From positions 73,538,670-73,602,669 of the forward strand of contig OY776128.1 in assembly GCA_963675135.1 (NCBI GenBank): DNA of 64,000 bases, given 5' to 3'. Within the stretch, counting starts at the first letter, position 1; each line of letters begins with the position of its first letter. This document shows, one piece after another, positions 1 to 11,096 of the stretch. Source of the DNA: Galeopsis tetrahit (lineage: Eukaryota; Streptophyta; Magnoliopsida; Lamiales; Lamiaceae). A model generated the notes under the pieces. It worked only from the letters and a program-made list of their open reading frames with translations, had not been told where the DNA came from and did not search any database. The position numbers were made by a program, and so were the translations under genes.

Positions 1-275
1 ATATCTTTTAAACATTGTTATAAGTTGTTTGAAGGTGAACAATTAATATTAATTGGTTTGTATTAATTATTTTCATTCAACAATAGTTTTCATTGAATTA
101 TATTAAATGCATGTGTATTATTTAACAACTTGATCAATAACTTTGCCATTTCACGAATATTTCTTTTAATTTTCAAAAATATTTCTCGTGAGACAATAAA
201 TTTGACAAAAAATGTCCAATATCTCTAGATGCATATTTGTTTTAACTTTTATGACCTGACCATCAGCTCTCAAAA

Positions 276-1367
276 GGGTCCGACTATTTACACCTCCATT
301 TCGGTTTAGAACACTCCCCCTATAGATGCACCCCCTTGGAATTGTCTTAAATACCATTTTTCTTCCATCTATCTATATAATATCCCTTTACTATCCACAC
401 CCTCCTCCAAACCCTAATTCTCTCCACCTTTACCACACCTTGCCGTTGCCGCTGCCCCCTTCCTCCCCCTCCCTCAGCCGCAGCAGCCTCCCACTCCCTC
501 AGCCGCGGCACACTCCCTCTCCCTCAGCCGCGGCAACCTCCGCCTCCCTCTCCTTCTCCCTCGGCCGCGATGACCTCCCCCTCCCCTCCCTCTTCGATTT
601 CATTTTTGTTAAACCCGTCGTGCCGCTCCGATCGACCTCGCCGCCCCTCCTCCTGGTCGAAGATGCCGACCTCCCCCACCCCAGGTAAGTGTATCGGTCG
701 TCGCCGCCGCCTTACCAATGTATCGCCCCCACCGGCCGCCTTACCAGTGTATCGCCCCGTCGCCGGCCGCTGGTAAGTGTATCGCTACCGCTGGTCGAAG
801 ATGCAGAAACCCTCTTTTTTCTTTTTTTCTTTTTTTTTTTTAATTTTCGACGATGTAAAGTCGACCATGTAACCTCCCGTCGACAACAAGTTGTCGACGA
901 GAGTTTATATGGTCGACATTACATTGTCGATTTTTTTAAGTTTTTTTTTTTTAAAAAAAAATTTAGACCTTCTTAGGTAGATCATATTCACTTTCGACCT
1001 AAGAAGGTGGAATTTTTTAAGTTTTTTTTTTAATTTGTTTTCTACAAACTTAGGTCGACCATATTCACTCTCGTTGTGTTGTCGACGAGAGTGAATATGG
1101 TCGACACTGGTTTGTCGAAAATTGTAAAAAAAAAATTGAAAATTTTCTTAAGTTTCTGAATTTTTTTGTTCGTTGTTTGGTGGTGGTGGTGGGAAAAAAA
1201 TTAGGTTTAGGATTTAAAGTGAAGGAAGGGTGCACTTAGTATTGGGGGTGCATTTAGCAGTGTAATATTACTTAAAGGGTATTTTGGGATTTTTATACCA
1301 TTATTATATTATTAAATGCATTGGGGGTGTGTTGTAAACCGAAATGGAGGTGTAAATAGTCCCACCC
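276..1367. mobile_element. Non-autonomous MULE with 9-bp target duplication
   Basis: The two ends are inverted copies. The left end runs GACTATTTACACCTCC then ATTTCGGTTTA from about 281, and the reverse complement of the right end (to 1367) gives the same bases with few changes. The 9-mer CTCTCAAAA lies directly outside both ends (267-275 and 1368-1376), the target duplication length typical of Mutator-like elements. The inside holds a C-rich, low-complexity stretch (about 400-780) and two GTCGAC-rich palindromes (859-915 and 1054-1105). No transposase is present, so it must be moved by another element. The C-rich half could be captured host sequence, as in Pack-MULEs, but I recognise no parent gene. 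Confidence 0.82.
1054..1105. repeat. Perfect 21-bp hairpin inside the MULE
   Basis: Bases 1054-1074 (GTCGACCATATTCACTCTCG plus T) are the exact reverse complement of 1085-1105, with a 10-base loop. A weaker palindrome of the same GTCGAC type lies at 859-915. A transcript would fold into a short 21-bp stem. Confidence 0.85.
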
Positions 1368-2389
1368 CTCTCAAAAACCACCTCCCAAGTCCCAAGCCTT
1401 ATTGGACCAAACTCTAAGTGGCCCACAAGATTTTATTGGGCTGATCAAGATTTTTTTAGCCCATCTCTAAATGACCCAAAGCCCATGCTCAAACGAGCTG
1501 CTTCACCCACATTCAAACACTCAATTCAAACATGGGCTTTACATGTGGCTCTAAGAAAATTATTTTATACAGCCATTTAATAGCTATATACAGAATTTAA
1601 TTGTACGGATAATTTTAAAATGTTGATTTTTTTGGGTGTTATTAGTCCACTCTATATTATATTATGAGGTTATTTTAACAGTAATGAATTGTGATCAGAA
1701 TAAGTAAATAACATGTCTTTTAAAAACTAAAGAAAGGAATATTGCTCTTCTTTGAAATAAATAAAAGTACTACAGTTATTTGTATAAGGAGTACTCTAAA
1801 TCTTGTCCAGGAATCAATAATGAAGCACTTCAAAAATGATCATGAAAATAATAATTCTAAGCTAGAGTTTTCTTGCCCATTTAAATTTTAAAGTGCAATT
1901 TAGGGGAAATTTTCAAAATAAATCTTGTAACTTAGATGATTTCATTTTAAATTCTTTAAGTTTTCATTTATTTAAAATTGGTTCTAAGGTGTCCAGTTTA
2001 CATCTTTTTGTCCTTACATCATTTTTTGTCCAATTTATATCCTTTTGGAAGGAAAATAAAATTTTCGCCCAAAAGTGACACGTGCAACTCGAACGTGTGC
2101 TCGAGCTGCACGTGTCCATTTACGGAGAAATTTTTTATTTTCGATAAAAGGTATGTAAATTGGACACTTTAGAACATATTTTGAAAAAGTGAAAACTTAA
2201 AAAGATTTAAAAAGAAATTTATCTAAGTTATATGACGTATTTTAAAATTTTCTAGGATGTAAATTGAATAAAATGATATAAACTGGTTCAAATTGAATTG
2301 CAAACGGTATCTTTTGATCATTTAATATGCTCAATCAAGTATATTTTTAGTAAAAAAAACTAATTAAGTTTAATTAGTCATCTATCTTA
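1368..2389. other. Intergenic, AT-rich, with one fold-back
   Basis: I see no gene between the two MULEs. The only structure is the fold-back listed at 1895-2275. Confidence 0.7.
1895..2275. repeat. Fold-back element, arms about 110 bp
   Basis: The left arm (1897-2000, including GTAACTTAGATGATTTC and GGTGTCCAGTTTACA) is an imperfect inverted copy of the right arm (about 2150-2270). The loop holds CACGTGCAACTCGA and a near-inverse of it. No clear target duplication was found, so this is a decayed MITE or an inverted repeat. Confidence 0.6.
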
Positions 2390-2769
2390 TGGTAATGATC
2401 TCTATACAGAATCTGTATATACAGATTCATTTATTTGCTTTAATTAATGTTTTATTAATTACTTAATTACCAATATACCCTTAATTAGAGATTCTGACTA
2501 AATATTAATTAAATACATCACGCGTGCTAATCTCTATACATTTACGCTAATCAAGGCAAGCAATAACACATTAACACACGCAAATGGCTGTTTTATTAAT
2601 TTCCCCAATACCCATAATTATGGCACATCATTACCTTTAGCTATTTTGAAACTTAAATTGTGTTGCAACCATTAATTCAAGTTTATTCCTTCTCCATCTT
2701 CACCATTAATTCAGTTCCTTCTCCATCTTCACCATTAATTTCGTTCAAAAAAAAAAAATCAACTCTAAC

Positions 2770-5157
2770 ATGGCTGATCCAGAAATGCTCCGATCACTTT
2801 TTGGAGATGATTCCGACGACGAAGAGAATATTGAAAGTCACTCGACTCAATCACCTATTCCGACAGTTAGCAATGAGCAAATCGTTGTAGAAACTGGAAC
2901 GATCTTTGAGAGCATTGATGCATTGTTTAGGGCTTATCAGGAACATGCGAGAAGAAAAGGCTTTAGCATTGTCAAACGGGCTTTGGTGAAAAGGCATGAT
3001 TCACAACTAAAATACGCTTTGATGGCTTGTGATAAGGGTGGGATTTCTAAGGCAAATAAAGCGTCGAAAAAAATTGATTGCAAAGCTCGTTTGAATGCGA
3101 AGAAACTCGAGGATGGAACTTGGATTGTTAGTAAAATGGTGGATGAGCACAACCATGAAATTAATCCAGTCTTTTCTCCATTAATGCCAGCTCATAGGCA
3201 TTTGAGTGTCCACATGAAGAGACAATTAGAAGCAAATGATATTGCAGGAATAAGGACATGCAAAAATGTAAGGTTATGTGAAGTTCAGTCGGGTGGACCA
3301 GAAAATATAGGGTGCCTCCCTAAGGACTGTAGAAATTTCATTGAACAACGAAGAAGACTGAGATTAGGTGATGGAGACGCATAAGCAATCCGCAAAATGT
3401 TTGCTAAACTTCAACTGAGAGATAACAGTTTTTTTCATTTGATGGATATTGATGATGATAATAGGCTACGCAATGTTCTGTGGTTTCATCCTAGAAGTAA
3501 AGCTGCTTACGAAGAGTTTCACGACGTCGTGAGTTTAGACACAACCTATCTCGTGAATAGGTACAAAGTTATTTAGGGTTTTTGTTGTTCATCCGCTTTA
3601 CGTAATTTTTTAATTTATGGATGCTTACATTAATATTTAGTATTAGGGTTCATCAATTTTAAGGGTTCGTTTTAGGTTTTGACTGGATGTTTAATAAATT
3701 TTCTGTGCATTGTTTTGTTTTTGAAAATTAGGTACAAAATGTCATTTGCAAGCATTGTTGGCATTAATCATCATGGTCATTCGATCTTGCTAGGATGTGC
3801 ATTGGTGAGCAATGAAAAGGCTGATACGTATAAATGGATTTTTTCGAATTGGTTAGAAGCAATGGGTGGCATTCACCCTACTGCCATAATTACGGACCAA
3901 GCTGAAACCATTAAGATAGCCATAAGGGAGTTGATGCCGAACACTATTCATCGGTATTGCATATGGCATATTCTATCAAAAGTCGGAGAAAAGTTCAAAT
4001 GGGTTGATGATATTAAATCATGCACCGTTGAATTTAAAGGCCTCGTGTACGACAACTTAACCATTCAGATATTCAAGAGCAAATGGGCTGAGTTCTTGGT
4101 TAAATACAGGTTGGAGAATAATGAATGGTTAATAAGTTTATACAATGAAAGGGAGAAATGGGTTCCAGTTTACTTGCACCACACGTTTTGGGCCGGAATG
4201 ATATCGACACAACGAAGTGAGGGAATGCATGCTTATTTTGATGATTTTGTTCAGTCTAGAAGCTCGCTCAAACAGTTCATGGAACAATACGATGTTGCTA
4301 TTGGTAATAAGTTTCAGAAGGAATTCCTAGCCGACTTTCAATCGAAGAACAAGGTCATTAATTGCATTTCTCAGTTTCCATGGGAGAAGCAATTTCAACG
4401 GGCATACACGAATTCTATGTTCAAACGTGTTCAAGAAGAAATACAAAGGTCTCTTTATTGTCATGTTGTTCAACCAACTGACGAAGAGAGAGCTCAAGAT
4501 TCGAATGATGTTGGAGTTGAAAAAATTAGGGTTCTTGAAAGATGCATTGTGAACAATTTTTATGTCAAGGAATTTACTTATACTGTTGAGTGGAGGGAAG
4601 TGGGAGAATACATCAATTGCAATTGCAGGAGGTTTGAGTTCAAGGGGATAATTTGCTCTCATATAATGAAGGTGTTGTCACAAAAGGACATCCAAAGTGT
4701 GAACGAAAGGTATTTGTTACGCCGATGGAGAAAAGATGTGTACCGACGACATTGCCATATTTTTGTCGAAGGAGGTTATCCCCACATGACTGATGAGTAC
4801 AAGAAATACCAAGGAATTGAAAAAGTGTTCCAGCAGGCTGCGGATTTGTCCATGGGAAACAATGCGAAGCTGGAGTATGTTGAAAATAGTTGTATGGAGA
4901 TGAAAAATGCACTGCTTAATTGGAACCCTCCTACAACATCAACCGATGATGATGATGATGGTGGTCCCTCAATGAGATCACAAAGTCCTGAAACAGCGGG
5001 GAATCCACTGCTAGACCCCCATGTTGCAAGAACAGTGGGACGACCAAGAATTAATCGATACAGGGCAGCTTCGGAAACACGTGGAAGGGGTGGAACTGGA
5101 CGTCCACGTGGACGTCCACCTGGAAGTGGTGGACGAGGAAGAGGAAGGGAGTTTTAG
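2770..5157 (+). pseudogene. FAR1-type MULE transposase with one in-frame stop
   Basis: Transposase of the mudrA/FAR1 class, which would cut and join the element's ends in the nucleus. Exon 1 is 2770-3560 and exon 2 is 3732-5157; the intron 3561-3731 has GT-AG ends and keeps the frame. Ignoring the stop, the protein is 738 residues. An N-terminal FAR1 zinc-binding domain (about 50-140, ending DEHNHEI) is followed by a MULE domain: D in SLDTTY (about 257), D in IITDQAE (319) and E in STQRSEGMHAYF. A SWIM finger follows (CNCRRFEFKGIICSH), then an AT-hook-like tail (GRPRGRPPG). A TAA at 3382-3384, codon 205, interrupts the frame between GDGDA and AIRKMFAKLQL. Sequence on both sides stays coding, so one substitution, probably from CAA, disabled it. 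Host-gene FRS homology is the alternative, but the flanking ends argue for a transposon gene. Confidence 0.85.
3561..3731 (+). other. Intron of the MULE transposase
   Basis: The donor follows GTGAATAG and the acceptor precedes GTACAAAATG. The bases AGGTACAAA occur at both junctions, so unspliced reading runs into a stop at once, while splicing joins VNRYKMSFAS, matching the family. Confidence 0.8.
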
Positions 5158-5430
5158 GTTTTAATTCAGCTATTTCAGTGTAATTCATGCATATTGCTAT
5201 TTCAGTCTAATGTTTACAGTTTAATCCAGCTAAACCCTAACCCAAATTCATACATTAACATACTGAAACATAATTATAATCAAAATTAATACATTAACAT
5301 ACTGAAACATTATCATAATCAGATTAAGTCCAAAATGCTGAAACATAAACGTCGATTCAAACATAGTATTCAAAAGGTCAACACAAAACACAAAACATAA
5401 ACACAGAATTCAAAAGTCATTACGAAACCC

Positions 5431-5935
5431 TTAAATCCAACCCTCGTCCTCCACCTTGATTGCTTTGTCATGTTTGACGACCGACACATAGAATTTGGAC
5501 GGAACCTGGACATCACGCTCGAAGTGAAGAGTATCTCCTTGGCTAATTCTCAACGTATCCGCAAGCGAGGTCCAACCACTGGTCAATTGACAAATTCCCC
5601 TTGGACATGCGTCAACCCGATGAAACTCGTACCTGCACTCAAACTCAATTCCAGAGTACCCAGCACAAACCGTGATCATCTTCTCCTGGTACCCCAACAG
5701 ATCAATTACATTCCTCGGTAGGTTCTGCAAAAAACAGATGTCAAATAAACCTTCAAAAAAGATAGCAGGAATTTACATATTGGAAACAAAATACCAAACG
5801 ATTGTGGCACTCGGTTGTCTTGCACTTGATTGTAAAAAACCTTTGTGGATTCTGCCGAGTTTCATTTTCGATCTCTTCAGGGTTGTTTCCGATGGTGAAT
5901 CGTATTTTTCTTGCAGCTGATCTTGTGGTAGGCAT
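5431..5935 (-). CDS. B3-like DNA-binding protein carried by the MULE
   Basis: Small predicted transcription-factor-like protein of 144 residues. Exon 1 is 5935-5795 and exon 2 is 5724-5431; the 70-bp intron has GT-AG ends (acceptor TTTTTTGCAG) and is in phase 0. The start MPTTRSAARK was chosen because the reading frame upstream is low-complexity repeat. The fold signature is B3-like: FFTIKCKT, LPRNVIDLLG, a GWTSLADTL segment, GDTLHFE, and a final strand FYVSVV (about 28-135). B3 domains bind DNA in plant auxin-response, REM and related factors; which subfamily this belongs to is unclear. It lies convergent with the transposase, 273 bp beyond its stop. No frame damage is visible. The intron is short for a plant, which lowers certainty. 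Confidence 0.65.
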
Positions 5936-6042
5936 GTTTGCAATTCGAAAAGGGAGAGAGAGAGAGAGAGAAAGAGTTTGTAATTCGAAAAAAAGGGAGA
6001 GAGAAAGTAGGATTTGGGGAAGAAAAGTGTGCCACAAGATAA

Positions 6043-6159
6043 GGTGTATGATGGAATTAGGGTTTTTGCGAAAGGGGAAGGGGTGTATGATGGAATTAGG
6101 GTTTTTGCGAAAGGGGAAGGGGTGTATGATGGAATTAGGGTTTTTGCGAAAGGGGAAGG
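6043..6159. repeat. 39-bp tandem repeat, three copies
   Basis: GGTGTATGATGGAATTAGGG begins at 6043, 6082 and 6121, an exact 39-bp period. It lies just upstream of the B3-like gene's start, in its leader or promoter. The period is a multiple of three, so it also gives a spurious open frame. Confidence 0.9.
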
Positions 6160-6954
6160 GGAAGGGGTGCATGCGAATGGGGTGAAGAGGTGTATGGTTT
6201 GGGAGAAGGAAGATGAACGTGGACAATGGTTAGTGGGGAGTTAATGTTTTTGTTTTATTAAATGAATATCCTCCACAATTCATCACCGTTGATGTAATTC
6301 AAATAAACTGATCTTGACCGTCAATTTAAATGCATTTTATTTAGATTTAAAAATCACATCATAATCATCATTTATGGAAGGGATTCGACAGACGGTAGAC
6401 AGATCTTAATTCATCTCCAAGCTCAATCACCGCCGTTGATTAATTTCAGCAAAAAAGATCTAGGCCGTTCACCTTGTTTGACTTTTAAATTGAATCAAGC
6501 AGAATAGCAGATTATCTTCCTTGATCTTCCCCACTTCATCGCCACCGTTGATTTAATTTGAATAAATTGATCGTGTCCGTCCCTTCACGTAATACAGCCT
6601 GCAGTGCATGGTTTAGAGTATAATATGTAATCATTGCGTCTTGGAAGTAGGGGTTAATTATGGTGAATTTCGTCATCAAGAAACGCGTGCATTCATTACG
6701 TATTGAAGAGGGTTTACTTGTGGAGGAGAGAAGGAGAAGGAGCTTTAAAACGCGTATTTGATTGTGGATTATAATTAAAGGCCCTAATTAAAAGGTGATT
6801 AGTATAGTTAGGGACTAAATACCGATTTCCTAATTTAATTAATTTCCTAACGCGTATTAGAGGGTATTAAGTTACAAGTGATAATTTAATTAATTTCCTA
6901 ACGCGTATTTACTAAAATATTTTAAATAATCATACCACTAAAATATTAGTACAA

Positions 6955-7110
6955 ATTAAATTAGTGAGTGAGTGAGACCTAAGTATTTATAAGTGCACAT
7001 TTAAAAAAATAAATTAAATTAGTGAGTGAGTGAGACCTAAGTATTTACAAGTGCACATTTAAAAAAATAAATTAAATTAGTGAGTGAGTGTATTTACAAG
7101 TGCACATTTA
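6955..7110. repeat. 58-bp tandem repeat, about 2.5 copies
   Basis: TTAGTGAGTGAGTGAGACC begins at 6961 and 7019, and a shortened copy lies at 7078. Each unit ends with a AAGTGCACATTTAAA run. Confidence 0.85.
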
Positions 7111-7194
7111 AAAATTTGAAGTTAAACATTTGAAGTTTATTTGAAGTTGAAGTTAAAAATTTGAAGTTAAACATTTACAAGTGCACATTTAAAA

Positions 7195-7733
7195 ATCGGA
7201 CACTTTACCCTAAACCCTAAACCCTATATGTCGAGAACCGAGTAATCGCGGATATAAGTGTACCATATCGAACATAACTTAAACATTTGAAGTTTATTTG
7301 AAGTTTAAGTTATGAGTGAATTATTAGTGTGCACGTTGAAATGAGTAATCAGACACTTTACCCTAAATCCTAAACCCTATATGTCGAGAAACGAGTAATC
7401 GCGGATATAAGTGTACCACATCGAACATAACTTAAACATTTGAAGTTTAAGTTATGAGTGAATTATTAGTGTGCACGTTGAAATGAGTAATCGGACACTT
7501 TACCCTAAACCCTAAACCCTATATGTCGAGAAACGAGTAATCGCGGATATAAGTGTACCACATCGAACATAACTTAAACATTTGAAGTTTAAGTTATGAG
7601 TGAATTATTAGTGTGCACGTTGAAATGAGTAATCGGACACTTTACCCTAAACCCTAAACCCTATATGTCGAGAAACGAGTAATCGCGGATATAAGTGTAC
7701 CACATCGAACATAACTTAAACATTTGAAGTTTG
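7195..7733. repeat. 142-bp tandem array with telomere-like core
   Basis: The motif ATATGTCGAGAA recurs with spacings of 153, 142 and 142 bp (TCGAG at 7231, 7384, 7526 and 7668). Each unit contains TACCCTAAACCCTAAACCCT, close to the plant telomere repeat, then GAGTAATCGCGGATATAAG and a small palindrome around AACTTAAACATTTGAAG. The later copies are nearly identical, so the array expanded recently. It sits upstream of the coiled-coil gene. Confidence 0.9.
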
Positions 7734-7959
7734 TTTTATTAGTGAATTAAAATTAAAATTACCATTAAATTAAATCCACAAAAATAAAATAAAATAAAAT
7801 CACTAATTAAAATTCCCTAAATCCATTAAATCACTGATTAAAAATAAAAGTAAATAAAATCAGAATTAAAATTTTGTATCCTTTCACTTCCAACGCGTGT
7901 CCACCCCAACACACCCCTTCAAGTCCAAGTGTCCACCCTAACCCTACCCCTTCCCTTGG

Positions 7960-7967
7960 TATAAATA
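7960..7967 (+). promoter_or_regulatory. TATA box of the coiled-coil gene
   Basis: TATAAATA followed by GGG lies 67 bp before the ATG at 8034, a normal distance for a short plant 5' leader. Confidence 0.6.
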
Positions 7968-8033
7968 GGGAAATTTTTAGATGACAAAATTATACTTTCA
8001 TCTCTCATCTCTCACCATTATCATCTGCGAAAG

Positions 8034-8445
8034 ATGCCTTCTGGAAAGGTAGGTTTTTCTCAAAAAAAAAAATCATGTATGTTCTCATTTTCGAAAAACT
8101 GGGGTCTAATGTCTGATGTCTTTTTTTTCTTTCTTTTGCTATCTGTAGGATATATTCGAGGGACTAATGGAAATTTTGGAGAAGAACCAACGGGCCATGG
8201 AAGAGTTGCGATCGAGGCATGCATTTGAACGACGTTTACTGTGGTCTCACTTTGTTAAGGTTCGGTCGCTACTGGATGCACGCCAGCAATTGGAAAGTAG
8301 GGTAATGTTCCTGGAGGAGGAGGTGAACGAGGGAGACGAGGAAGACCGGAAATATGCTGAAGCCCTACTCGTGGAGGCAAGAGTGCAACTGGAGACTGCT
8401 ATTGCTGAATATGATGCTTATCACCAGATTCTCTTTGGATATTGA
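8034..8445 (+). CDS. Small coiled-coil protein in the MULE
   Basis: Predicted 103-residue protein of unknown function. Exon 1 (8034-8048) encodes MPSGK and exon 2 is 8149-8445. The intron 8049-8148 begins GTAGG, ends TCTGTAG after a T-rich tract, and is in phase 0. The body is almost wholly charged helix (LMEILEKNQRAMEEL, LESRVMFLEEEVNEG, LLVEARVQLETAIAEY), with heptad leucines expected for a coiled coil, so it probably dimerises. A TATA box sits 67 bp before the start. I recognise no family. Expression is inferred from the promoter and intron signals alone. Confidence 0.6.
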
Positions 8446-9478
8446 AGGGGGTTGCTGCTGAATATGTTCTTAGGTTTTACTTTTATGTTCTTATGTTTAT
8501 GTTTATGTTTTGAACTCTTTAATTTATGTTTTAGGTAGTTTTTGGGCATGTAGCCCCTTGATCGGTTTTTTTTTTTTTTTTGTGTTTTTTAAAGGATCTA
8601 TCAAATCAATCAACCGACATATAAATTAAATTAGCGTGTTTATGTTAAATCTAGTAATGTTTTTAATTGCTTTGTTTTGAAATTTATTAACGTATTAATT
8701 GTTAAACAACAAAATTATGTGAAAATTGGCTCTATACACAGAAAATTTGTGCATTGATAACAAGTTAATTTTAATGTGGGTAATCACTTAAACAATGTAA
8801 TTTTAATTTAACAAGACAATCTACCCTTAATTTAATAAGGTGGTGTTAATTTAACAAGTGATTAAAAAATAAAAAATTGATTTTAGACCAATGTCAAATC
8901 TGGCTCACATTCAACAATAAAATTTGGTGGATCAAAAATAAATTTTAATTAACAAGCTAATCAATGTTTAATTTTACGTATCTTTAATTTCGAATCCTTA
9001 TAATTATTTCTCCATATATCACCACCGTATCACCATATGTAATTCGAATTTAATCTAATGTAACTATAACTTAATTTGTGCAAAGATTCTAGGTTCAATT
9101 TAATTTAAGTAAATGATACTTAATTTATAACATTTCTAGGTTCAATCGTTTAATTTACCCTTTAATTTAAGTAAATAAGACTTAAATTTGTAACAATTCT
9201 AGGTTCAATTTAATTTAAGTAAATTTGACTTAATTTGTAACAATTCTAATTTAATTTGTATAAGTCAATCGGATGTTTTATATTAGGTGAAGTAATTTAC
9301 CGAATCTTTAATTCTATTTTTTAATTAAATTTGGGGGGTAATAATTATTTTTTTGGGGGCTGCAACGAGTGTGTATGGCAAAGGGGATGTTGCGTATATC
9401 CAACAAAAAGATGGACATAATGTAATGATGACCTTTATGGGGGAGTGCAAAGGTTGCAAAAGTTCTTAAAGATGGCAT

Positions 9479-9486
9479 TATAAATA
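9479..9486 (+). promoter_or_regulatory. TATA box of the acidic-tailed gene
   Basis: TATAAATA followed by CCCCC lies 60 bp before the ATG at 9546, the same layout as at the coiled-coil gene. Confidence 0.55.
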
Positions 9487-9545
9487 CCCCCAGACTTGTA
9501 AACCCTAAACACTATACCCAAACCCTAAACACACAAAAATCTGAA

Positions 9546-9932
9546 ATGGCAAGAACCCCATCCAAGTCGGCTAGATTCACTGAGTTCGTGCCCTCCTCAC
9601 CAAAGGGTCTAATGTCTATGTACGAGTATACCAAAAGGCAGAATGAGGAGTTGAAGGAAGAGATGAAGACTTTCATGAAAAGGTTGTTGGTCCATTGCAC
9701 ACCACATTCGTTAAGCGACGTGATCCTGGAGGATGATCCTTTACATAAAATTTACGAGTTCTTTGTTGAGGCACATAGGGTCAAGGAAATTCCAGTCATT
9801 GTTCTCTCTGATTCAATAGTTCGAGACAAAGAAGATTCGGCAAGTGGCAATGGAGGTGGCGATGGCGTTGGTGGTGATGACGGTGATATGGAAGAGAGCG
9901 TGGAAGGAGGTGGCCAAGAAAACAGTGTTTAG
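9546..9932 (+). CDS. Unrecognised 128-aa protein, acidic Gly-rich tail
   Basis: Single-exon frame of 128 residues, family not recognised. The N terminus is basic (MARTPSKSARF). A charged helix follows (YEYTKRQNEELKEEMKTFMK, about 27-46), then an ordered-looking middle (LLVHCTPHSLSDVILEDDP, IYEFFVEAHRVKEIPVIVLS), and a disordered tail rich in Gly, Asp and Glu (about 95-128). A TATA box lies 60 bp upstream. It follows the coiled-coil gene on the same strand within the MULE. The size, helix and tail suggest a small nuclear accessory protein, but that is inference. Confidence 0.5.
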   Translation: MARTPSKSARFTEFVPSSPKGLMSMYEYTKRQNEELKEEMKTFMKRLLVHCTPHSLSDVILEDDPLHKIYEFFVEAHRVKEIPVIVLSDSIVRDKEDSASGNGGGDGVGGDDGDMEESVEGGGQENSV

Positions 9933-11096
9933 GTGTTTAAGAGTATAAGTGTTTAGCTATGGGTTTTTATGTTTTTTATGTTTTTTATGTTTTGTTTTTT
10001 ATGTTTTTAACTTATGGGATGTAATCTTCCCCATTTTCCAATCGAATATAAATGTTGAACTTTTAATTAAATCAATGCAACCTACTACCACCACGACCCA
10101 CTACCACCACAACTTTTAATTGAGGTGTATGATGAGATTAGTGTAGTAGGGATTCTAAACAAAATTAATATTTACAACAACCCCTCATTAATTGGAATAA
10201 AGACAGAATCATGATTAAAATTGAAACTGTGGAATTGTAAAGACAGAATCATGATTAAAATTTTTTTTTTTTTTTTTTTGAAAGGGAATCATGATTAAAA
10301 TTGAAAGAGGGCAAAACTTGATAGTAACCATCCGAAAAGGTTGCCTAAATTAAATAAGGCAGTGGTGTATCTACCAATTTATTTGGTTCTAACCGGGAGG
10401 TGTATTTATCAATCCTTGATAGTAACCATCCGAAAAGGTTGCAATACTTGGTCAATTAACCATCCTCTCTTCCACACCCCATACGAATTGCACCTTCAAA
10501 TTCTGGAAATTTTCAATCCAATATAAACGGTAGATTAATGCAACTAAATCCTACAAAATCTGGGAAAAAAAAAGGAAATTCTTATCTAAATTATCAATTT
10601 TAAACATCACCATTCACCCTTCACCATTAGCTCTAAAACATCTCAAACAAAAAAAAACGTATCTTAACTTAGTAAAATTTCAACTAATGGTGAAATGGAA
10701 GAAAACTTAGTAAAATTTCAACTAATGGTGAAATGGAAGATGAGGATTAGGGTAGTTGTAAAATTCGAAATGGAAGATGAGGATTACGGACCCATTCATC
10801 CTACTAATTATCTACATTAAAAAGGTGAAATCAAATTAAACCATAATTCCTAAGAAATGCCGAAATTGTTGTACTACACAAATCTTCCCCAATTTTCTTC
10901 TCAATCTAAATCATACCTAAAACCCTAAAAAAATTCAAACAAATTGAATCCTAACAAATCAAACTCAAATTGAACTTGGTAAGGAAAATAAAACCAATGA
11001 CATAAATTTTTACAAAACATAAACTCTAAATTGATCGAAATAATTACTTGCTACAATTGTGGAATGAACACCAAAAAAACAAGCTTGCAAAACCAC
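9933..11096. other. Non-coding part of the MULE with short duplications
   Basis: I see no gene here. Short direct repeats occur: GATAGTAACCATCCGAAAAG at about 10319 and 10417, AGACAGAATCATGATTAAAA at about 10200 and 10242 (a third partial copy follows a T-run), and a 38-bp tandem pair starting AACTTAGTAAAATTTC at 10666 and 10704. Confidence 0.7.

Noticed and set aside
326..688. Pro/Ser/Leu-rich open frame of 120 codons
   Set aside because: It lies in the C-rich part of the non-autonomous MULE. The reading is low complexity and no domain or splice structure supports it.
5936..6226. N-terminal extension of the B3-like frame
   Set aside because: It is made of the 39-bp tandem repeat read as 13-residue units plus an AG-microsatellite. 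The later ATG at 5935 begins normal-looking protein.
7204..7690. CCCTAAA runs as interstitial telomere
   Set aside because: The motif occurs only twice per unit inside a 142-bp array of unrelated sequence within a transposon.
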